From positions 1-40,698 of the forward strand of contig NZ_JACSQZ010000029.1 in the NCBI RefSeq assembly GCF_014836325.1: DNA of 40,698 nucleotides, given 5' to 3'. Both the position numbers and the translations under genes were made by a program. Below, piece after piece: positions 1-8,854 of this stretch; the stretch's first letter is position 1; each line of letters begins with the position of its first letter. Source of the DNA: Clostridium gallinarum. Lineage in GTDB: Bacteria > Bacillota > Clostridia > Clostridiales > Clostridiaceae. Below the pieces are notes generated by a model. It was not told the origin of the DNA and ran no database searches. It saw only the letters and a program-made list of their open reading frames with translations.

Positions 1-2
1 AA

Positions 3-95
3 AATATTATTACTATTTTAAATAGAATTATATTAGATGAAGAGCTTCACATAAAAATTTTAAAAGAAATTTATAAAAATGAAATCGATAAATAA
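3..95 (+). CDS. 3' end of an unidentified gene (partial)
   Basis: The frame is open from the window edge to a TAA at 93-95 and gives 30 residues ending in EIYKNEIDK. The peptide is charged and looks helical. It is too short to assign to a family. The following 104 bases hold the promoter and ribosome site of the next gene, which fits this being a gene end. The frame could be open by chance. Confidence 0.45.
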   Translation, partial: NIITILNRIILDEELHIKILKEIYKNEIDK

Positions 96-108
96 ATATT
101 TAATTTTT

Positions 109-139
109 TGTTTTATTAATACTTTAATTATGTTATAAT
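109..139 (+). promoter_or_regulatory. Probable sigma-A promoter of the 138-aa gene
   Basis: A perfect -10 hexamer TATAAT lies at 134-139. A weak -35-like TTGTTT lies at 109-114, with a 19-base spacer that is slightly long. The start codon is about 60 bases downstream. Confidence 0.5.
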
Positions 140-199
140 GACCTTAATATTATAATTGTTTATTATACAATATTTCTTAGATATAAAGGAGTTTTAATT

Positions 200-616
200 A
201 TGGGTTTCAAAGATAAAATGAGTAAATACTTTACAGATGCATATATGGAAAAATACGGCGATAGAATGACTAGTACAGCTGGTACTGTTTTATCTATAAA
301 AATAGAAGAAAAGAACATATTAGGAATTATAAGAAAATTAACAGCTCATATTTTAATTAAACCAGATATGGGTAAAGGTGTAGTTAAAACTCAATATAAA
401 GTTAAAAAATGGTTTAAAAAGCCTACTTTTATTGATGTTAAACAAGGACATAAAGTTATTATAATGGGAATTGAAGGTGAAAAAGGTAAGGCTGATTCAG
501 AAGTAATTACTATTTCTAATATTGCTAACTTAACAACTAAAAAAGATCTTCATCCATTTGACCACAGTCAATTAAAAAAGGCAAGACAACAAGCTACAAA
601 AATGAGAGCAAGATAG
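200..616 (+). CDS. Conserved-looking hypothetical protein, 138 aa
   Basis: I do not recognise the family. The start is an ATG preceded by AAAGGAG at 185-191, with good spacing. The protein is small and basic, has no signal peptide or obvious membrane segment, and ends in a Lys/Arg-rich tail (QLKKARQQATKMRAR). The middle alternates beta-like stretches such as HKVIIMGIEGE and SEVITISNIANLTT, which suggests a small beta fold. It is a single-gene unit, with its own promoter and a rho-independent terminator directly after it. The basic tail could bind nucleic acid, but nothing else supports that. Confidence 0.85.
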   Translation: MGFKDKMSKYFTDAYMEKYGDRMTSTAGTVLSIKIEEKNILGIIRKLTAHILIKPDMGKGVVKTQYKVKKWFKKPTFIDVKQGHKVIIMGIEGEKGKADSEVITISNIANLTTKKDLHPFDHSQLKKARQQATKMRAR

Positions 617-630
617 TAAGTATTTTATGT

Positions 631-665
631 AGGACTTTAAATTTATTTAAAGTCCTATTTTATTT
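631..665 (+). terminator. Rho-independent terminator
   Basis: An 11-bp perfect stem (AGGACTTTAAA at 631-641 with TTTAAAGTCCT at 646-656) and a 4-base loop are followed by a T-rich run. It lies 15 bases after the 138-aa gene. Confidence 0.9.
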
Positions 666-670
666 TTTAA

Positions 671-698
671 AAAAAGGTTGCTATATAGCAACCTTTTT
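671..698 (-). terminator. Bidirectional terminator after thiI
   Basis: A perfect 28-base palindrome (AAAAAGGTTGCTAT and its complement) has A and T runs on its flanks. It sits 13 bases downstream of the thiI stop on the minus strand and can also stop transcription from the left. Confidence 0.85.
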
Positions 699-710
699 AG
701 TTATTATAAA

Positions 711-1865
711 TTAATTAAATACTACAACTTCTGTTTCTTCAATAGCTTTATTAACTAATTCTTCAATATTTAAAACTTCTTCTGATTTTCTTATCATATC
801 TACTCTTGGTTTAGTCTTTGGATGCTTTGGTACGAATATTGTACAACAATCTTCATATGGTAATATTGATGTTTCATATGTGTCAATTTCTCTAGCTATA
901 TCCATGATATCAGTTTTATCCATAGCTATTAAAGGTCTAAATACTGGTCTATCTGCACAATCATTACTTACCATTAAACCTTCCATAGTTTGACTTGCTA
1001 CTTGACCTATGCTTTCTCCTGTTGCTACAGATTGAATTCCGTACTTTTCAGCTAATGCACAAGCAACTCTCATCATAAATCTTCTCATTATTATAGTTAA
1101 CTCATCTTCTCTACAGCCATTAATTATAGCCATTTGAATTTCTGTAAAAGGTACTATGTGTAAATTTACCCTTTCTGTATAGTTTGATAATATCTTAGCT
1201 AAATCTTTAACCTTATCCTTAGCTCTTTCAGAAGTATATGGATGACTATGATAATATACACAGTGTAATTCAACACCTCTTCTAGCCATTAAATATCCAG
1301 CTACTGGAGAATCTATACCACCAGATAACATAAGCATAGTACTACCATTAATTCCATATGGAAGTCCACCAACACCCTTTATCTTATCTTTAGTTGTATA
1401 TATGTATGCACTTTCTCTTATTTCTATATTTACTAAGCATTCAGGATTTTTAACCTTAACTTCTAATCCATTCATATTGTATACAACAAAAGCTCCAACT
1501 TCCTTAGAAGTTTCTAAAGAATTTTTAGGGAAAGCTTTATTAGCTCTATTTGTTTCAATTTTAAAGTTTTTAGGATTAGCTTCTTTAACTTTTCTTAAAG
1601 CTTCTTCTTTAATAGCTTGCATATCTCTTGGCACTTCTGTTACTATACAAACTTCTGAAACTCCAAAAACCTTTCTTACTCTCTCAGCTGCTTCTTCTAT
1701 ATTATCAGCCTTTATAAAATATCTACCTTGATCTGATATTAAAGAATATTCTAATCCTTTTAATTTCTTTTTAATATTATCTCTTAATTTTTTTTCAAAC
1801 TTATTTCTATTTAAGCCCTTTAAAAAAATTTCTGATGCATATTTTACTAATATTAATTTATTCAT
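711..1865 (-). CDS. thiI: tRNA 4-thiouridine sulfurtransferase ThiI
   Basis: Activates uridine-8 of tRNA by adenylation and inserts sulfur delivered by a cysteine desulfurase. In some bacteria it also feeds thiazole synthesis. The 384-aa protein has an N-terminal ferredoxin-like/THUMP region (about 1-165), then a PP-loop ATP pyrophosphatase with SGGIDSP at 181-187. The C-terminal region carries the family signature EDCCTIFVPKHP. It ends without the rhodanese domain of the E. coli enzyme, as is usual in Firmicutes. The ATG overlaps the stop of nifS by 4 bases, so the two are translationally coupled and form a sulfur donor/acceptor pair. Confidence 0.95.
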   Translation of the reverse strand: MNKLILVKYASEIFLKGLNRNKFEKKLRDNIKKKLKGLEYSLISDQGRYFIKADNIEEAAERVRKVFGVSEVCIVTEVPRDMQAIKEEALRKVKEANPKNFKIETNRANKAFPKNSLETSKEVGAFVVYNMNGLEVKVKNPECLVNIEIRESAYIYTTKDKIKGVGGLPYGINGSTMLMLSGGIDSPVAGYLMARRGVELHCVYYHSHPYTSERAKDKVKDLAKILSNYTERVNLHIVPFTEIQMAIINGCREDELTIIMRRFMMRVACALAEKYGIQSVATGESIGQVASQTMEGLMVSNDCADRPVFRPLIAMDKTDIMDIAREIDTYETSILPYEDCCTIFVPKHPKTKPRVDMIRKSEEVLNIEELVNKAIEETEVVVFN

Positions 1866-3007
1866 CTTTTAACTCTCCTTAAAAATGTTAGTGAACTTTT
1901 TAGTATTTCTATAACTTTATCTACTTCCTCTTTAGTATTAAATTTAGAAAATGAAAATCTTATAGCACTTTCAACTTCCTTATTATTTAATCCTAAAGCT
2001 TTAATAACATAACTTCCTTGTGCTGCACTGGTTCTAGATGTACATGCAGACCCTGTTGCTACATAAATATTACTTTCTTCTAATAAATGAAGTAATACCT
2101 CTGCTTTAACTCCAATAAATGAAACATTTAATATATAAGGAGTAAAGTCATCTCTAAATGGACTATTTATTCTTATATTATCTATTTCACCTAATCTATT
2201 TATCATATATTCTTTAATTGATTTTACATATTCAAAGCTAGACTTACTACTTTCTAAACTTAACTCTGCAGCCTTATGTAAGCCTATAATACCTGGTACA
2301 TTGTGAGTACCCCCTCTTACACCACTTTCTTGACTTCCTCCATTAATCAAAGGATTTAAAACTATACCTTTTTTAATAAAAGTAAATCCTACACCCTTAG
2401 GTCCATGGATTTTATGTCCAGAAGCTGTTAGCATATCTATATTCATTTTCTTTACATCTATATCTAATTTGCAATAAGATTGTACTGCATCAACATGGAA
2501 TCTTGCTCTTGAACTCTTCTCTTTAATGATTTTACCTATTTTTTCAATATCCTGAATTGCTCCCATTTCATTATTTACATGCATTATTGTCACTAAAACT
2601 GTATCTTTAGAAATAGCATTTTCTAATTCTTCCAGTGATATTTTTCCCTGTTTATCTAATTTTAAATATGTAACACGAACTCCATTCTTTTCAAGCTCTT
2701 CATAAGGCATTAAAACTGAATGATGCTCAAAACTTGTAGTAATAATATGATGTCCTGGCTTTGCAAGCCCCTTAACTATTAAATTATTACCTTCACTTCC
2801 ACCTGAAGTAAAATATATTTCTTCTTTCGATGCATTTATACTTTTTGCTATAAACTCTCTTGCTTCAGTTATTTTCTTCTCAGCTTTTATTCCTATTTTA
2901 TGGAGAGATGATGGATTACCGAAATATTCCTCCATTGCCTTTGCCGTTTCTTCTATAACTTCTTTATATGGTTTTGTAGTTGCACTATTGTCAAAATAAA
3001 TTTCCAA
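1862..3007 (-). CDS. nifS: Cysteine desulfurase (NifS/IscS family)
   Basis: A PLP enzyme that converts cysteine to alanine and passes a persulfide to partners. In the 381-aa protein the PLP lysine is K199 in SGHKIHGPKG and the catalytic cysteine is C322 in ATGSACTSRTS. HVDAVQ near 171-176 holds the cofactor-binding Asp. The start is TTG, preceded by GGGAGGG about 7 bases away, and no ATG lies closer. Pairing with thiI makes it most likely the dedicated sulfur donor for tRNA thiolation, comparable to the NifZ-ThiI pair of Bacillus subtilis. A separate iscS/sufS for Fe-S clusters is expected elsewhere, but that is inference. Confidence 0.93.
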   Translation of the reverse strand: MEIYFDNSATTKPYKEVIEETAKAMEEYFGNPSSLHKIGIKAEKKITEAREFIAKSINASKEEIYFTSGGSEGNNLIVKGLAKPGHHIITTSFEHHSVLMPYEELEKNGVRVTYLKLDKQGKISLEELENAISKDTVLVTIMHVNNEMGAIQDIEKIGKIIKEKSSRARFHVDAVQSYCKLDIDVKKMNIDMLTASGHKIHGPKGVGFTFIKKGIVLNPLINGGSQESGVRGGTHNVPGIIGLHKAAELSLESSKSSFEYVKSIKEYMINRLGEIDNIRINSPFRDDFTPYILNVSFIGVKAEVLLHLLEESNIYVATGSACTSRTSAAQGSYVIKALGLNNKEVESAIRFSFSKFNTKEEVDKVIEILKSSLTFLRRVKR

Positions 3008-3098
3008 AGTTTATCCCTCCCTTTAGTATTTTACAATAGGTTTAAAATTAATATATCAAATTTCTAAAAATAAATAAAGCTATTTCTATTAAATAAAG

Positions 3099-3125
3099 AG
3101 AAAAAGGACTATTAAAAAATAGCCC
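3099..3125 (-). terminator. Terminator of the thrC-thrB-ACT operon
   Basis: On the minus strand GGGCTATT pairs with AATAGTCC across a TTTT loop and is followed by TTTTT. It lies about 37 bases after the ACT-domain gene and before nifS. Confidence 0.75.
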
Positions 3126-3161
3126 AATTTTCTTTGCGTGATATAAAATTTATTAAGGATT

Positions 3162-3599
3162 TTATTCCATAGCTACAAATTCAACCTTCTCTACATCATT
3201 AATCTTAGATAATCCATCCATTAATGTAGTTAAATCTCCATTTATAGCTGCTATATTAATAGTTAAACTAACATTAGCCTTTTTATTCATTGGTATACCT
3301 TGATTTATAGTAATTATACTACCACCTTCTTCAGAAATATAATTTAATATTCCTGAAAGTACACCCTTGTTATCATTTATCATCATATTTATAGTTACTT
3401 TTTGCCCTTGATCAGTTTCTACAAGTTCAAATACAGTATCTTTATATTTATAATATACACTTCTACTTATATTAACTGTTTTAGCTGCTTCAGTAATATC
3501 CTTAACTTTCCCTTCTTTAAGGAGCCTCTTAGCATCAACTACCTTCTCATAAACATCAGGCAAAGCTCTTTTGTCTACAATCAAAAAATTACCTTTCAT
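3162..3599 (-). CDS. pheB: ACT domain-containing protein (PheB / UPF0735 family)
   Basis: A probable amino-acid-sensing regulator, 145 aa. The N-terminal third (ITEAAKTVNISRSVYYKYKDTVF) resembles a helix-turn-helix. The C-terminal half is an ACT domain (about 70-143; VTINMMINDNKGVLSGILNYIS). I chose the ATG at 3599, with AAAGGTG placed 6-7 bases upstream, over the GTG at 3608. This start overlaps the end of thrB by 11 bases. In B. subtilis the relative lies beside pheA and hom/thr genes, so a role in threonine or aromatic amino acid control is plausible. The ligand is unknown. Confidence 0.85.
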   Translation of the reverse strand: MKGNFLIVDKRALPDVYEKVVDAKRLLKEGKVKDITEAAKTVNISRSVYYKYKDTVFELVETDQGQKVTINMMINDNKGVLSGILNYISEEGGSIITINQGIPMNKKANVSLTINIAAINGDLTTLMDGLSKINDVEKVEFVAME

Positions 3600-4494
3600 T
3601 AGTATCACCTTTATATGATTTAGCCCCCAATTTATCTAAAGAAAGTTCTTTTACATCCCAATTTATATGTTCATTTTCTAAAAAAACTTTAATGTTTTTT
3701 ATTATTTCATTATCGTCCTTCTTTATAATAGCCATTATTGTAGGTCCTGCTCCACTTAAAAAACAACTTAAAGCCCCAAGAGATATACATTTATTATATA
3801 CTAAATTATAATTTTTTATTAAAGGGCTTCTATAATTTTCATGCAGTGCATCCTTACAAGCATATTTTAGAAGATCATATCTGCCATTTGAAAAAGCGGA
3901 TATCATTAATGATACTCTGCTTACATTATAAATTGCATCTTTAAAATTCACTTCTTTTGGTAATACTCCCCTTGCTAAAGAAGTAGATAATTCAAATTCA
4001 GGAATTATTGCAACAAACTTAATTCCTTCTTTTACTTTTATTTCATTATATATAACATCATCTTCTTCCATCACAGATACAACCATCCCACCAAAAAAGG
4101 CCGGTGCTATATTATCTGGATGGCCTTCAATTTCAACTCCAATTTTAAAAAGTTCTTCAGTACTTAATATATTCCCCATAATATAATCTGCACCTAAAAG
4201 CCCTGCAACTATACATGTAGAGCTAGAACCAAGACCTCTTGATATTGGAATATTTTCTTCAACTAACCTTATACTTAAACCTTTTGGCTTATAGTTATAC
4301 TTATTAAAACAAATCATCATAGTTTTATATACAATATTATTTTCATTAGAGAATTCTTTTTTAAATCCACTAAACAGAACCCCTTCATCCTCTTCTGAAA
4401 ACTCAAATATATTATATAAATTAAAAGCTATTCCTAAGGTATCGAATCCTGGTCCCATATTCGCTGATGTTGCTGGAACTTTAACTCTAATCAT
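3589..4494 (-). CDS. thrB: Homoserine kinase ThrB
   Basis: Phosphorylates homoserine to O-phosphohomoserine, the substrate of ThrC. The 301-aa GHMP kinase has the N-terminal VPATSANMGPGFDTLG motif, the ATP-binding PISRGLGSSST loop at 83-93, and the C-terminal glycine-rich SGAGPTIMAI motif. Length is typical. It starts within the end of thrC (8-base overlap), so the two enzymes that finish threonine synthesis are translationally coupled. Confidence 0.95.
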   Translation of the reverse strand: MIRVKVPATSANMGPGFDTLGIAFNLYNIFEFSEEDEGVLFSGFKKEFSNENNIVYKTMMICFNKYNYKPKGLSIRLVEENIPISRGLGSSSTCIVAGLLGADYIMGNILSTEELFKIGVEIEGHPDNIAPAFFGGMVVSVMEEDDVIYNEIKVKEGIKFVAIIPEFELSTSLARGVLPKEVNFKDAIYNVSRVSLMISAFSNGRYDLLKYACKDALHENYRSPLIKNYNLVYNKCISLGALSCFLSGAGPTIMAIIKKDDNEIIKNIKVFLENEHINWDVKELSLDKLGAKSYKGDTNER

Positions 4495-5953
4495 TTTTTA
4501 CACCTATAAAGTCTAATAGCGATTTTTTTAGTTCGTTAATTTCACATTTATTCTTATGAATTACATTCTTATTCTTAAGTCCCTTTAAATTATCAGGAAC
4601 ACTTACCTTTGTATACTCATATAGCTTATCAATAATATCAAAATCATCAATATTTCCAAAGTCTAATTCTAAAGCCTTTGTAACACTTCTTGGAAACTTA
4701 TATGGATTTGCAGTTGAAGCAATTAAATAAGGTGTTTCATCCTTAGTTTCACTTATATATTTATTTAATGCAGCATAAGCTACTGCTGTATGTGTATCTA
4801 TTAAATAGCCCTCTTTATTATACATATCACTTATTGCTTTATATACATCTTCTTTTGTAGCATAATTTCCATAAAAATCTTTTAGCCCATCTTTAATATT
4901 TTTATTTACTTTATATATGCCATTTTTACTTAACTCTTCCATTAATCTTTTTATTTCGTTACAATCCCTACCACTTGCTTCAAATAATAACCTTTCTAAA
5001 TTAGAAGAAATTAATATATCCATAGAAGGTGACTCTGTTAATATAAGTTCTCTTCTTTTATCATATATTCCCTCATTAAAAAAATCAGAAAGGACGTTAT
5101 TTTCATTAGACGCACATATAAACCTTGCAATAGGAAGCCCCATTTCCCTTGCATAATATGAAGCAAGTATATTCCCAAAATTACCTGTAGGAACTACTAC
5201 ATTTATTTTATTCCCAAATTTTATTTTTTGCTTATTTACTAATTGAAGGTAACCATAAAAATAGTAAACTATCTGTGGTATTAACCTTCCAATATTAATA
5301 GAGTTTGCTGAAGAAAGTAATATTTTACTTTTAATTAAATCTTCTTTAAACTCATTATCCCCAAAAATTTCTTTTACTCCTTTTTGAGCATCGTCAAAAT
5401 TACCCCTAATTCCAACCACTCTCAAATTATTTCCTTCTTGAGTTACCATTTGCATTTCTTGAACAGAGCTTACTCCACTCATTGGATAATATACCATTAC
5501 TTTAAATCCTTCTATATTACTAAATCCTTCTAATGCTGCTTTTCCTGTATCCCCTGATGTAGCAGTTAAAATAACTATATCTCCATCTACATTAAGCTTT
5601 TCCTTAGATAACTTCATAATATGTGGAAGAAATAATAATGCTGCATCTTTAAAAGCTGAAGTTGGCCCATGATATAACTCTAAGAAATTATTTTTCAGCT
5701 CTACATTAAATCTATCTTTATAAGCTTCATTTATAGCCAATTTAATTTCATCATCATTAAAATCTGTAAAATATTCCTTTATAACCTTAAATGCAATTTC
5801 TTCATAAGTTAAGCTTGTCTTATTCTTTAATTTTTCAAATATACTTGGAAAACTTGTTGGAACATATAATCCCCCGTCTTTTGCTATTCCATTTATAATT
5901 GCCTTAGAAGAAGATATATTTTTTTCTCCTCCTCTAGTACTAATAAACCTCAT
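4487..5953 (-). CDS. thrC: Threonine synthase ThrC
   Basis: A PLP enzyme that converts O-phosphohomoserine to threonine. It is 488 aa, the longer class that includes the E. coli and yeast-type enzymes. The PLP lysine is K102 in HGPTSAFKDAA, and the phosphate-binding TSGDTGKAA lies at 132-140. The ATG has GGGGTGG 6-7 bases upstream. First gene of a three-gene operon (thrC-thrB-ACT) with a clear sigma-A promoter 39 bases upstream. No T-box or threonine leader peptide is seen in the short leader. Confidence 0.95.
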   Translation of the reverse strand: MRFISTRGGEKNISSSKAIINGIAKDGGLYVPTSFPSIFEKLKNKTSLTYEEIAFKVIKEYFTDFNDDEIKLAINEAYKDRFNVELKNNFLELYHGPTSAFKDAALLFLPHIMKLSKEKLNVDGDIVILTATSGDTGKAALEGFSNIEGFKVMVYYPMSGVSSVQEMQMVTQEGNNLRVVGIRGNFDDAQKGVKEIFGDNEFKEDLIKSKILLSSANSINIGRLIPQIVYYFYGYLQLVNKQKIKFGNKINVVVPTGNFGNILASYYAREMGLPIARFICASNENNVLSDFFNEGIYDKRRELILTESPSMDILISSNLERLLFEASGRDCNEIKRLMEELSKNGIYKVNKNIKDGLKDFYGNYATKEDVYKAISDMYNKEGYLIDTHTAVAYAALNKYISETKDETPYLIASTANPYKFPRSVTKALELDFGNIDDFDIIDKLYEYTKVSVPDNLKGLKNKNVIHKNKCEINELKKSLLDFIGVKND

Positions 5954-5991
5954 AAAACCACCCCAAACTTTGGTTTATTATCTTTTTATTT

Positions 5992-6020
5992 ATATTACCA
6001 TGTTTTTCATTTGTGTACAA
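5992..6020 (-). promoter_or_regulatory. Sigma-A promoter of the thr operon
   Basis: On the minus strand TTGTAC (6015-6020) is separated by exactly 17 bases from TAATAT (5992-5997). The thrC start lies 38 bases downstream of the -10. Confidence 0.75.
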
Positions 6021-6051
6021 GTGTTTCCTAATAAAACACAAATATTTTTTT

Positions 6052-6086
6052 CAAAAATAAATGAGCTATCTACAGATAGCTCATTT
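6052..6086 (-). terminator. Terminator of the P-type ATPase gene
   Basis: A 12-bp perfect stem (AAATGAGCTATC with GATAGCTCATTT, 4-base loop) is followed by ATTTTTG on the minus strand. It lies 6 bases after the ATPase stop. Confidence 0.9.
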
Positions 6087-6091
6087 ACGAA

Positions 6092-8641
6092 TTAACTTTT
6101 AGTTTTTATAAATAAATATATACTATTTATAAAGAATATTACTCCAGAATAAAATAATACAATTCCCCATTGTCCTATATTTAATGGAACAGTATTAAAT
6201 ACATTTGCTAAAAATGGAATATATAAAATTGAACATACCATTATAATAGAAACTAAAACAGCTGCAACTAAATATGGATTAGTAAATACTTTAATTTCAA
6301 ATATTGAATGTCTTTCCGATCTACATTCAAAAACATGTAAAAGCTGAGACATAACTAATGTAATTAAAGCAAGGGTTCTACATGTAGCTAAATCCATACC
6401 ATAAAGTCTTCCTGTCATAAATGCCATTAAAGTACAAATTCCAATTAAACATCCTCTTATTACTATTTTAGACCATAACCCTCTAGCAAAGATACTTTCA
6501 CCTTTTTCTCTTGGCTTATGCATCATTATATCTTTATCTGGTGGATCTACTCCAAGTGCAATTGCAGGAAGCCCATCAGTAGCTAGGTTAACAAATAATA
6601 TTTGGATTGGTGTCAATGGATTTGGTAAGTAAAAAATTGATGCTAAAAACATCGTTAATACTTCTCCTAAATTACAAGATAACAAATATCTTATAAATTT
6701 TCTAATGTTATCATATATTATTCTACCTTCTTCTACTGCAGAAACTATAGTTGCAAAATTATCATCCATAAGCACCATAGATGCTGCTTCTTTAGTTACA
6801 TCTGTTCCAGATATTCCCATTGCAATTCCAATATCAGCTTCTTTTATTGCTGGAGCATCATTAACTCCATCACCTGTCATTGCAACTATATTATTTTGCT
6901 TTTTAAAAGCCTTAACTATTCTAAGCTTATGATGAGGTGAAACTCTTGCAAAAACTCTAACATCTTTTACTTTTTTAAATAACTCTTCATCGCTCATTTT
7001 TTCTATTTCTTCACCTGTTACAGCTTGATCTTCCGTATTACATATATTTATTGACTTTGCTATTGCAAGTGCTGTATTTTTATGATCTCCTGTAATCATA
7101 ACTGGTTGAATACCAGCTAATTTACATTTTAAAACAGCATCTCTAACTTCTAACCTTGGTGGGTCTATACTTCCTGCAACTCCTATAAAAATTAAATTAT
7201 TTTCTAAATTATCATTTTTAACTAATTCATTTTCCTTATAAGCTGCCGCTATACACCTTAAAGCTCTATTAGACATAGATTCTATATAGGATGCTACTTG
7301 CCTTCTTTTTTGTGATGTTAATGGCTTTACTGTTCCATTTTCTAATATATGTGTACATTTATCTATTACTCTTTCTGGAGCACCTTTTACATAACATACT
7401 TCTTTAGTTCCTTCTCTAACTATTACACTCATCATTTTTCTATTAGAATCAAAAGGATTATCAAAAACTCTACTTGCATTTGAAACAAAAGCTTTTAGTA
7501 AATTTGTTTCATTAAAAAATGCTTTTACTAAAGCTGTTTCAGTTGGATCTCCATGTAAAGCCTTATCTATGTTTTTAACTTTAAAATCATAATTACAATC
7601 ATTACAATAAATGAATGCCTTCATTAAAACTGAATGATTTTTTAATTCATCCTTATCTAAATCATATGTTCTACCATTTAGATATATTTCTTTTACAGTC
7701 ATTTTGTTTTGTGTTAACGTTCCTGTCTTATCAGAACAAATTACTGATGTACATCCAAGTGTTTCTACTGCTGGTAATTTTCTAACTAAAGCATTCTTTT
7801 TAAGCATTCTAGAAACACCAAGTGCAAGTGCAACTGTTACTATAGCTGCTAAACCTTCTGGTATTGCTGCTACTGCTAAAGATACTCCAAGCAAAAACAT
7901 TTCTGTAATTTCATTTCCTCTAAGTATTCCTAATACTGTTACAACACCACATATAACTAAACATAATACAACTAAAATTTTTCCTAATGAATCTAATCTT
8001 TCTCTTAATGGTGATTTTTCTTCCTCAATATTATCTAAAAGATTTGCTATTTTACCCATTTCTGTATTCATTCCAATTCCATTAATAAGTAAAATTCCTC
8101 TTCCCTTTAGTATTGTAGTTCCCATATATCCTTGGTTTTTTCCCTTTTTAGAATCTTTAAATACTCCAACTGATTCACCAGTTAAAAGAGATTCATCTAC
8201 CATTACTCCAGATGCTTCAATAAATGTACCATCAGCCGGTATTCTATCTCCTGCTTCTAAAATAACTAAATCACCCATAGTAATTTCTATAGAGTTTATA
8301 ACCTTTAAAACATCATCTCTAATAACTTTACAAGTTGGTGCAGCAAGTTCCTTTAATGCTTCAAGGGATTTTTCTGTTCTATACTCCTGAACAAAGCCCA
8401 TAATAGCATTAACAATTACTATAATAAGTATTGTTATAGCATCTGCCATATCTCCCATTAATCCTGATATAATAGTAGCTGCTATTAATACCCAAACTAT
8501 AAAATCATTAAACTGAGCTAAAAATATTATTATAGGTGATGCTTTCTTCTTATGGGATATTTCATTTAATCCATAGTGCTTTTGCCTTTTCTCTGCTTCT
8601 TTTGTAGTTAGTCCTCTAGATATTTCTCGTTCCTGTATCAC
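6092..8641 (-). CDS. Calcium-translocating P-type ATPase (P2A, PMCA/SERCA type)
   Basis: A membrane pump that exports Ca2+ using ATP. The 849-aa protein has a cation ATPase N-terminal domain (1-70), the actuator loop TGES at 154-157, the M4 ion site VAAIPEGLAA (about 257-266), and the phosphorylated Asp304 in DKTGTLT. It also has the hinge motif MTGDGVNDAPA, the M6 ion site NLATDGLPAIALG, and a C-terminal membrane bundle. The M4 PEGL and M6 NxxTDG residues match Ca2+ pumps rather than Na/K or heavy-metal pumps. It starts with GTG, 7 bases after AAGGAGG. It stands alone, divergent from the pyrophosphatase gene. Confidence 0.93.
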   Translation of the reverse strand: MIQEREISRGLTTKEAEKRQKHYGLNEISHKKKASPIIIFLAQFNDFIVWVLIAATIISGLMGDMADAITILIIVIVNAIMGFVQEYRTEKSLEALKELAAPTCKVIRDDVLKVINSIEITMGDLVILEAGDRIPADGTFIEASGVMVDESLLTGESVGVFKDSKKGKNQGYMGTTILKGRGILLINGIGMNTEMGKIANLLDNIEEEKSPLRERLDSLGKILVVLCLVICGVVTVLGILRGNEITEMFLLGVSLAVAAIPEGLAAIVTVALALGVSRMLKKNALVRKLPAVETLGCTSVICSDKTGTLTQNKMTVKEIYLNGRTYDLDKDELKNHSVLMKAFIYCNDCNYDFKVKNIDKALHGDPTETALVKAFFNETNLLKAFVSNASRVFDNPFDSNRKMMSVIVREGTKEVCYVKGAPERVIDKCTHILENGTVKPLTSQKRRQVASYIESMSNRALRCIAAAYKENELVKNDNLENNLIFIGVAGSIDPPRLEVRDAVLKCKLAGIQPVMITGDHKNTALAIAKSINICNTEDQAVTGEEIEKMSDEELFKKVKDVRVFARVSPHHKLRIVKAFKKQNNIVAMTGDGVNDAPAIKEADIGIAMGISGTDVTKEAASMVLMDDNFATIVSAVEEGRIIYDNIRKFIRYLLSCNLGEVLTMFLASIFYLPNPLTPIQILFVNLATDGLPAIALGVDPPDKDIMMHKPREKGESIFARGLWSKIVIRGCLIGICTLMAFMTGRLYGMDLATCRTLALITLVMSQLLHVFECRSERHSIFEIKVFTNPYLVAAVLVSIIMVCSILYIPFLANVFNTVPLNIGQWGIVLFYSGVIFFINSIYLFIKTKS

Positions 8642-8671
8642 CGGTTGTCCTCCTTATAATAGTTTCTATAT

Positions 8672-8700
8672 ATTATATTTAGTAAATTTAAAGATATGAT
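8672..8700 (-). promoter_or_regulatory. Possible promoter of the Ca2+ ATPase gene
   Basis: A perfect minus-strand TATAAT (8672-8677) lies 31 bases upstream of the GTG start. The hexamer 17 bases further upstream (ATCATA) matches the -35 consensus poorly, so only the -10 is convincing. Confidence 0.35.
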
Positions 8701-8791
8701 GTTTTTAAAAACTTTAAGCACTTTTTATTTAACGAGAAATATTTACATCGTTTATATATACAAATTTCTACATATACTTTTACTAGATATC

Positions 8792-8820
8792 TTTACAAAT
8801 TAAAAATATACCTATAGAAT
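8792..8820 (+). promoter_or_regulatory. Sigma-A promoter of ppaC
   Basis: TTTACA (8792-8797), a 17-base spacer and TAGAAT (8815-8820) lie 34 bases upstream of the TTG start. Confidence 0.65.
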
Positions 8821-8854
8821 ATGTATAGATAAATAAACTAAGGAGGGTAATAAA

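Noticed and set aside
5954..6091. T-box or threonine attenuator before thrC
   Set aside because: The leader after the promoter is under 40 bases and has no T-box sequence or leader peptide.
7704..8390. A long plus-strand open frame (228 codons) inside the Ca2+ ATPase gene
   Set aside because: It runs antisense to a well-supported gene and its composition is a shadow of that gene's codons.
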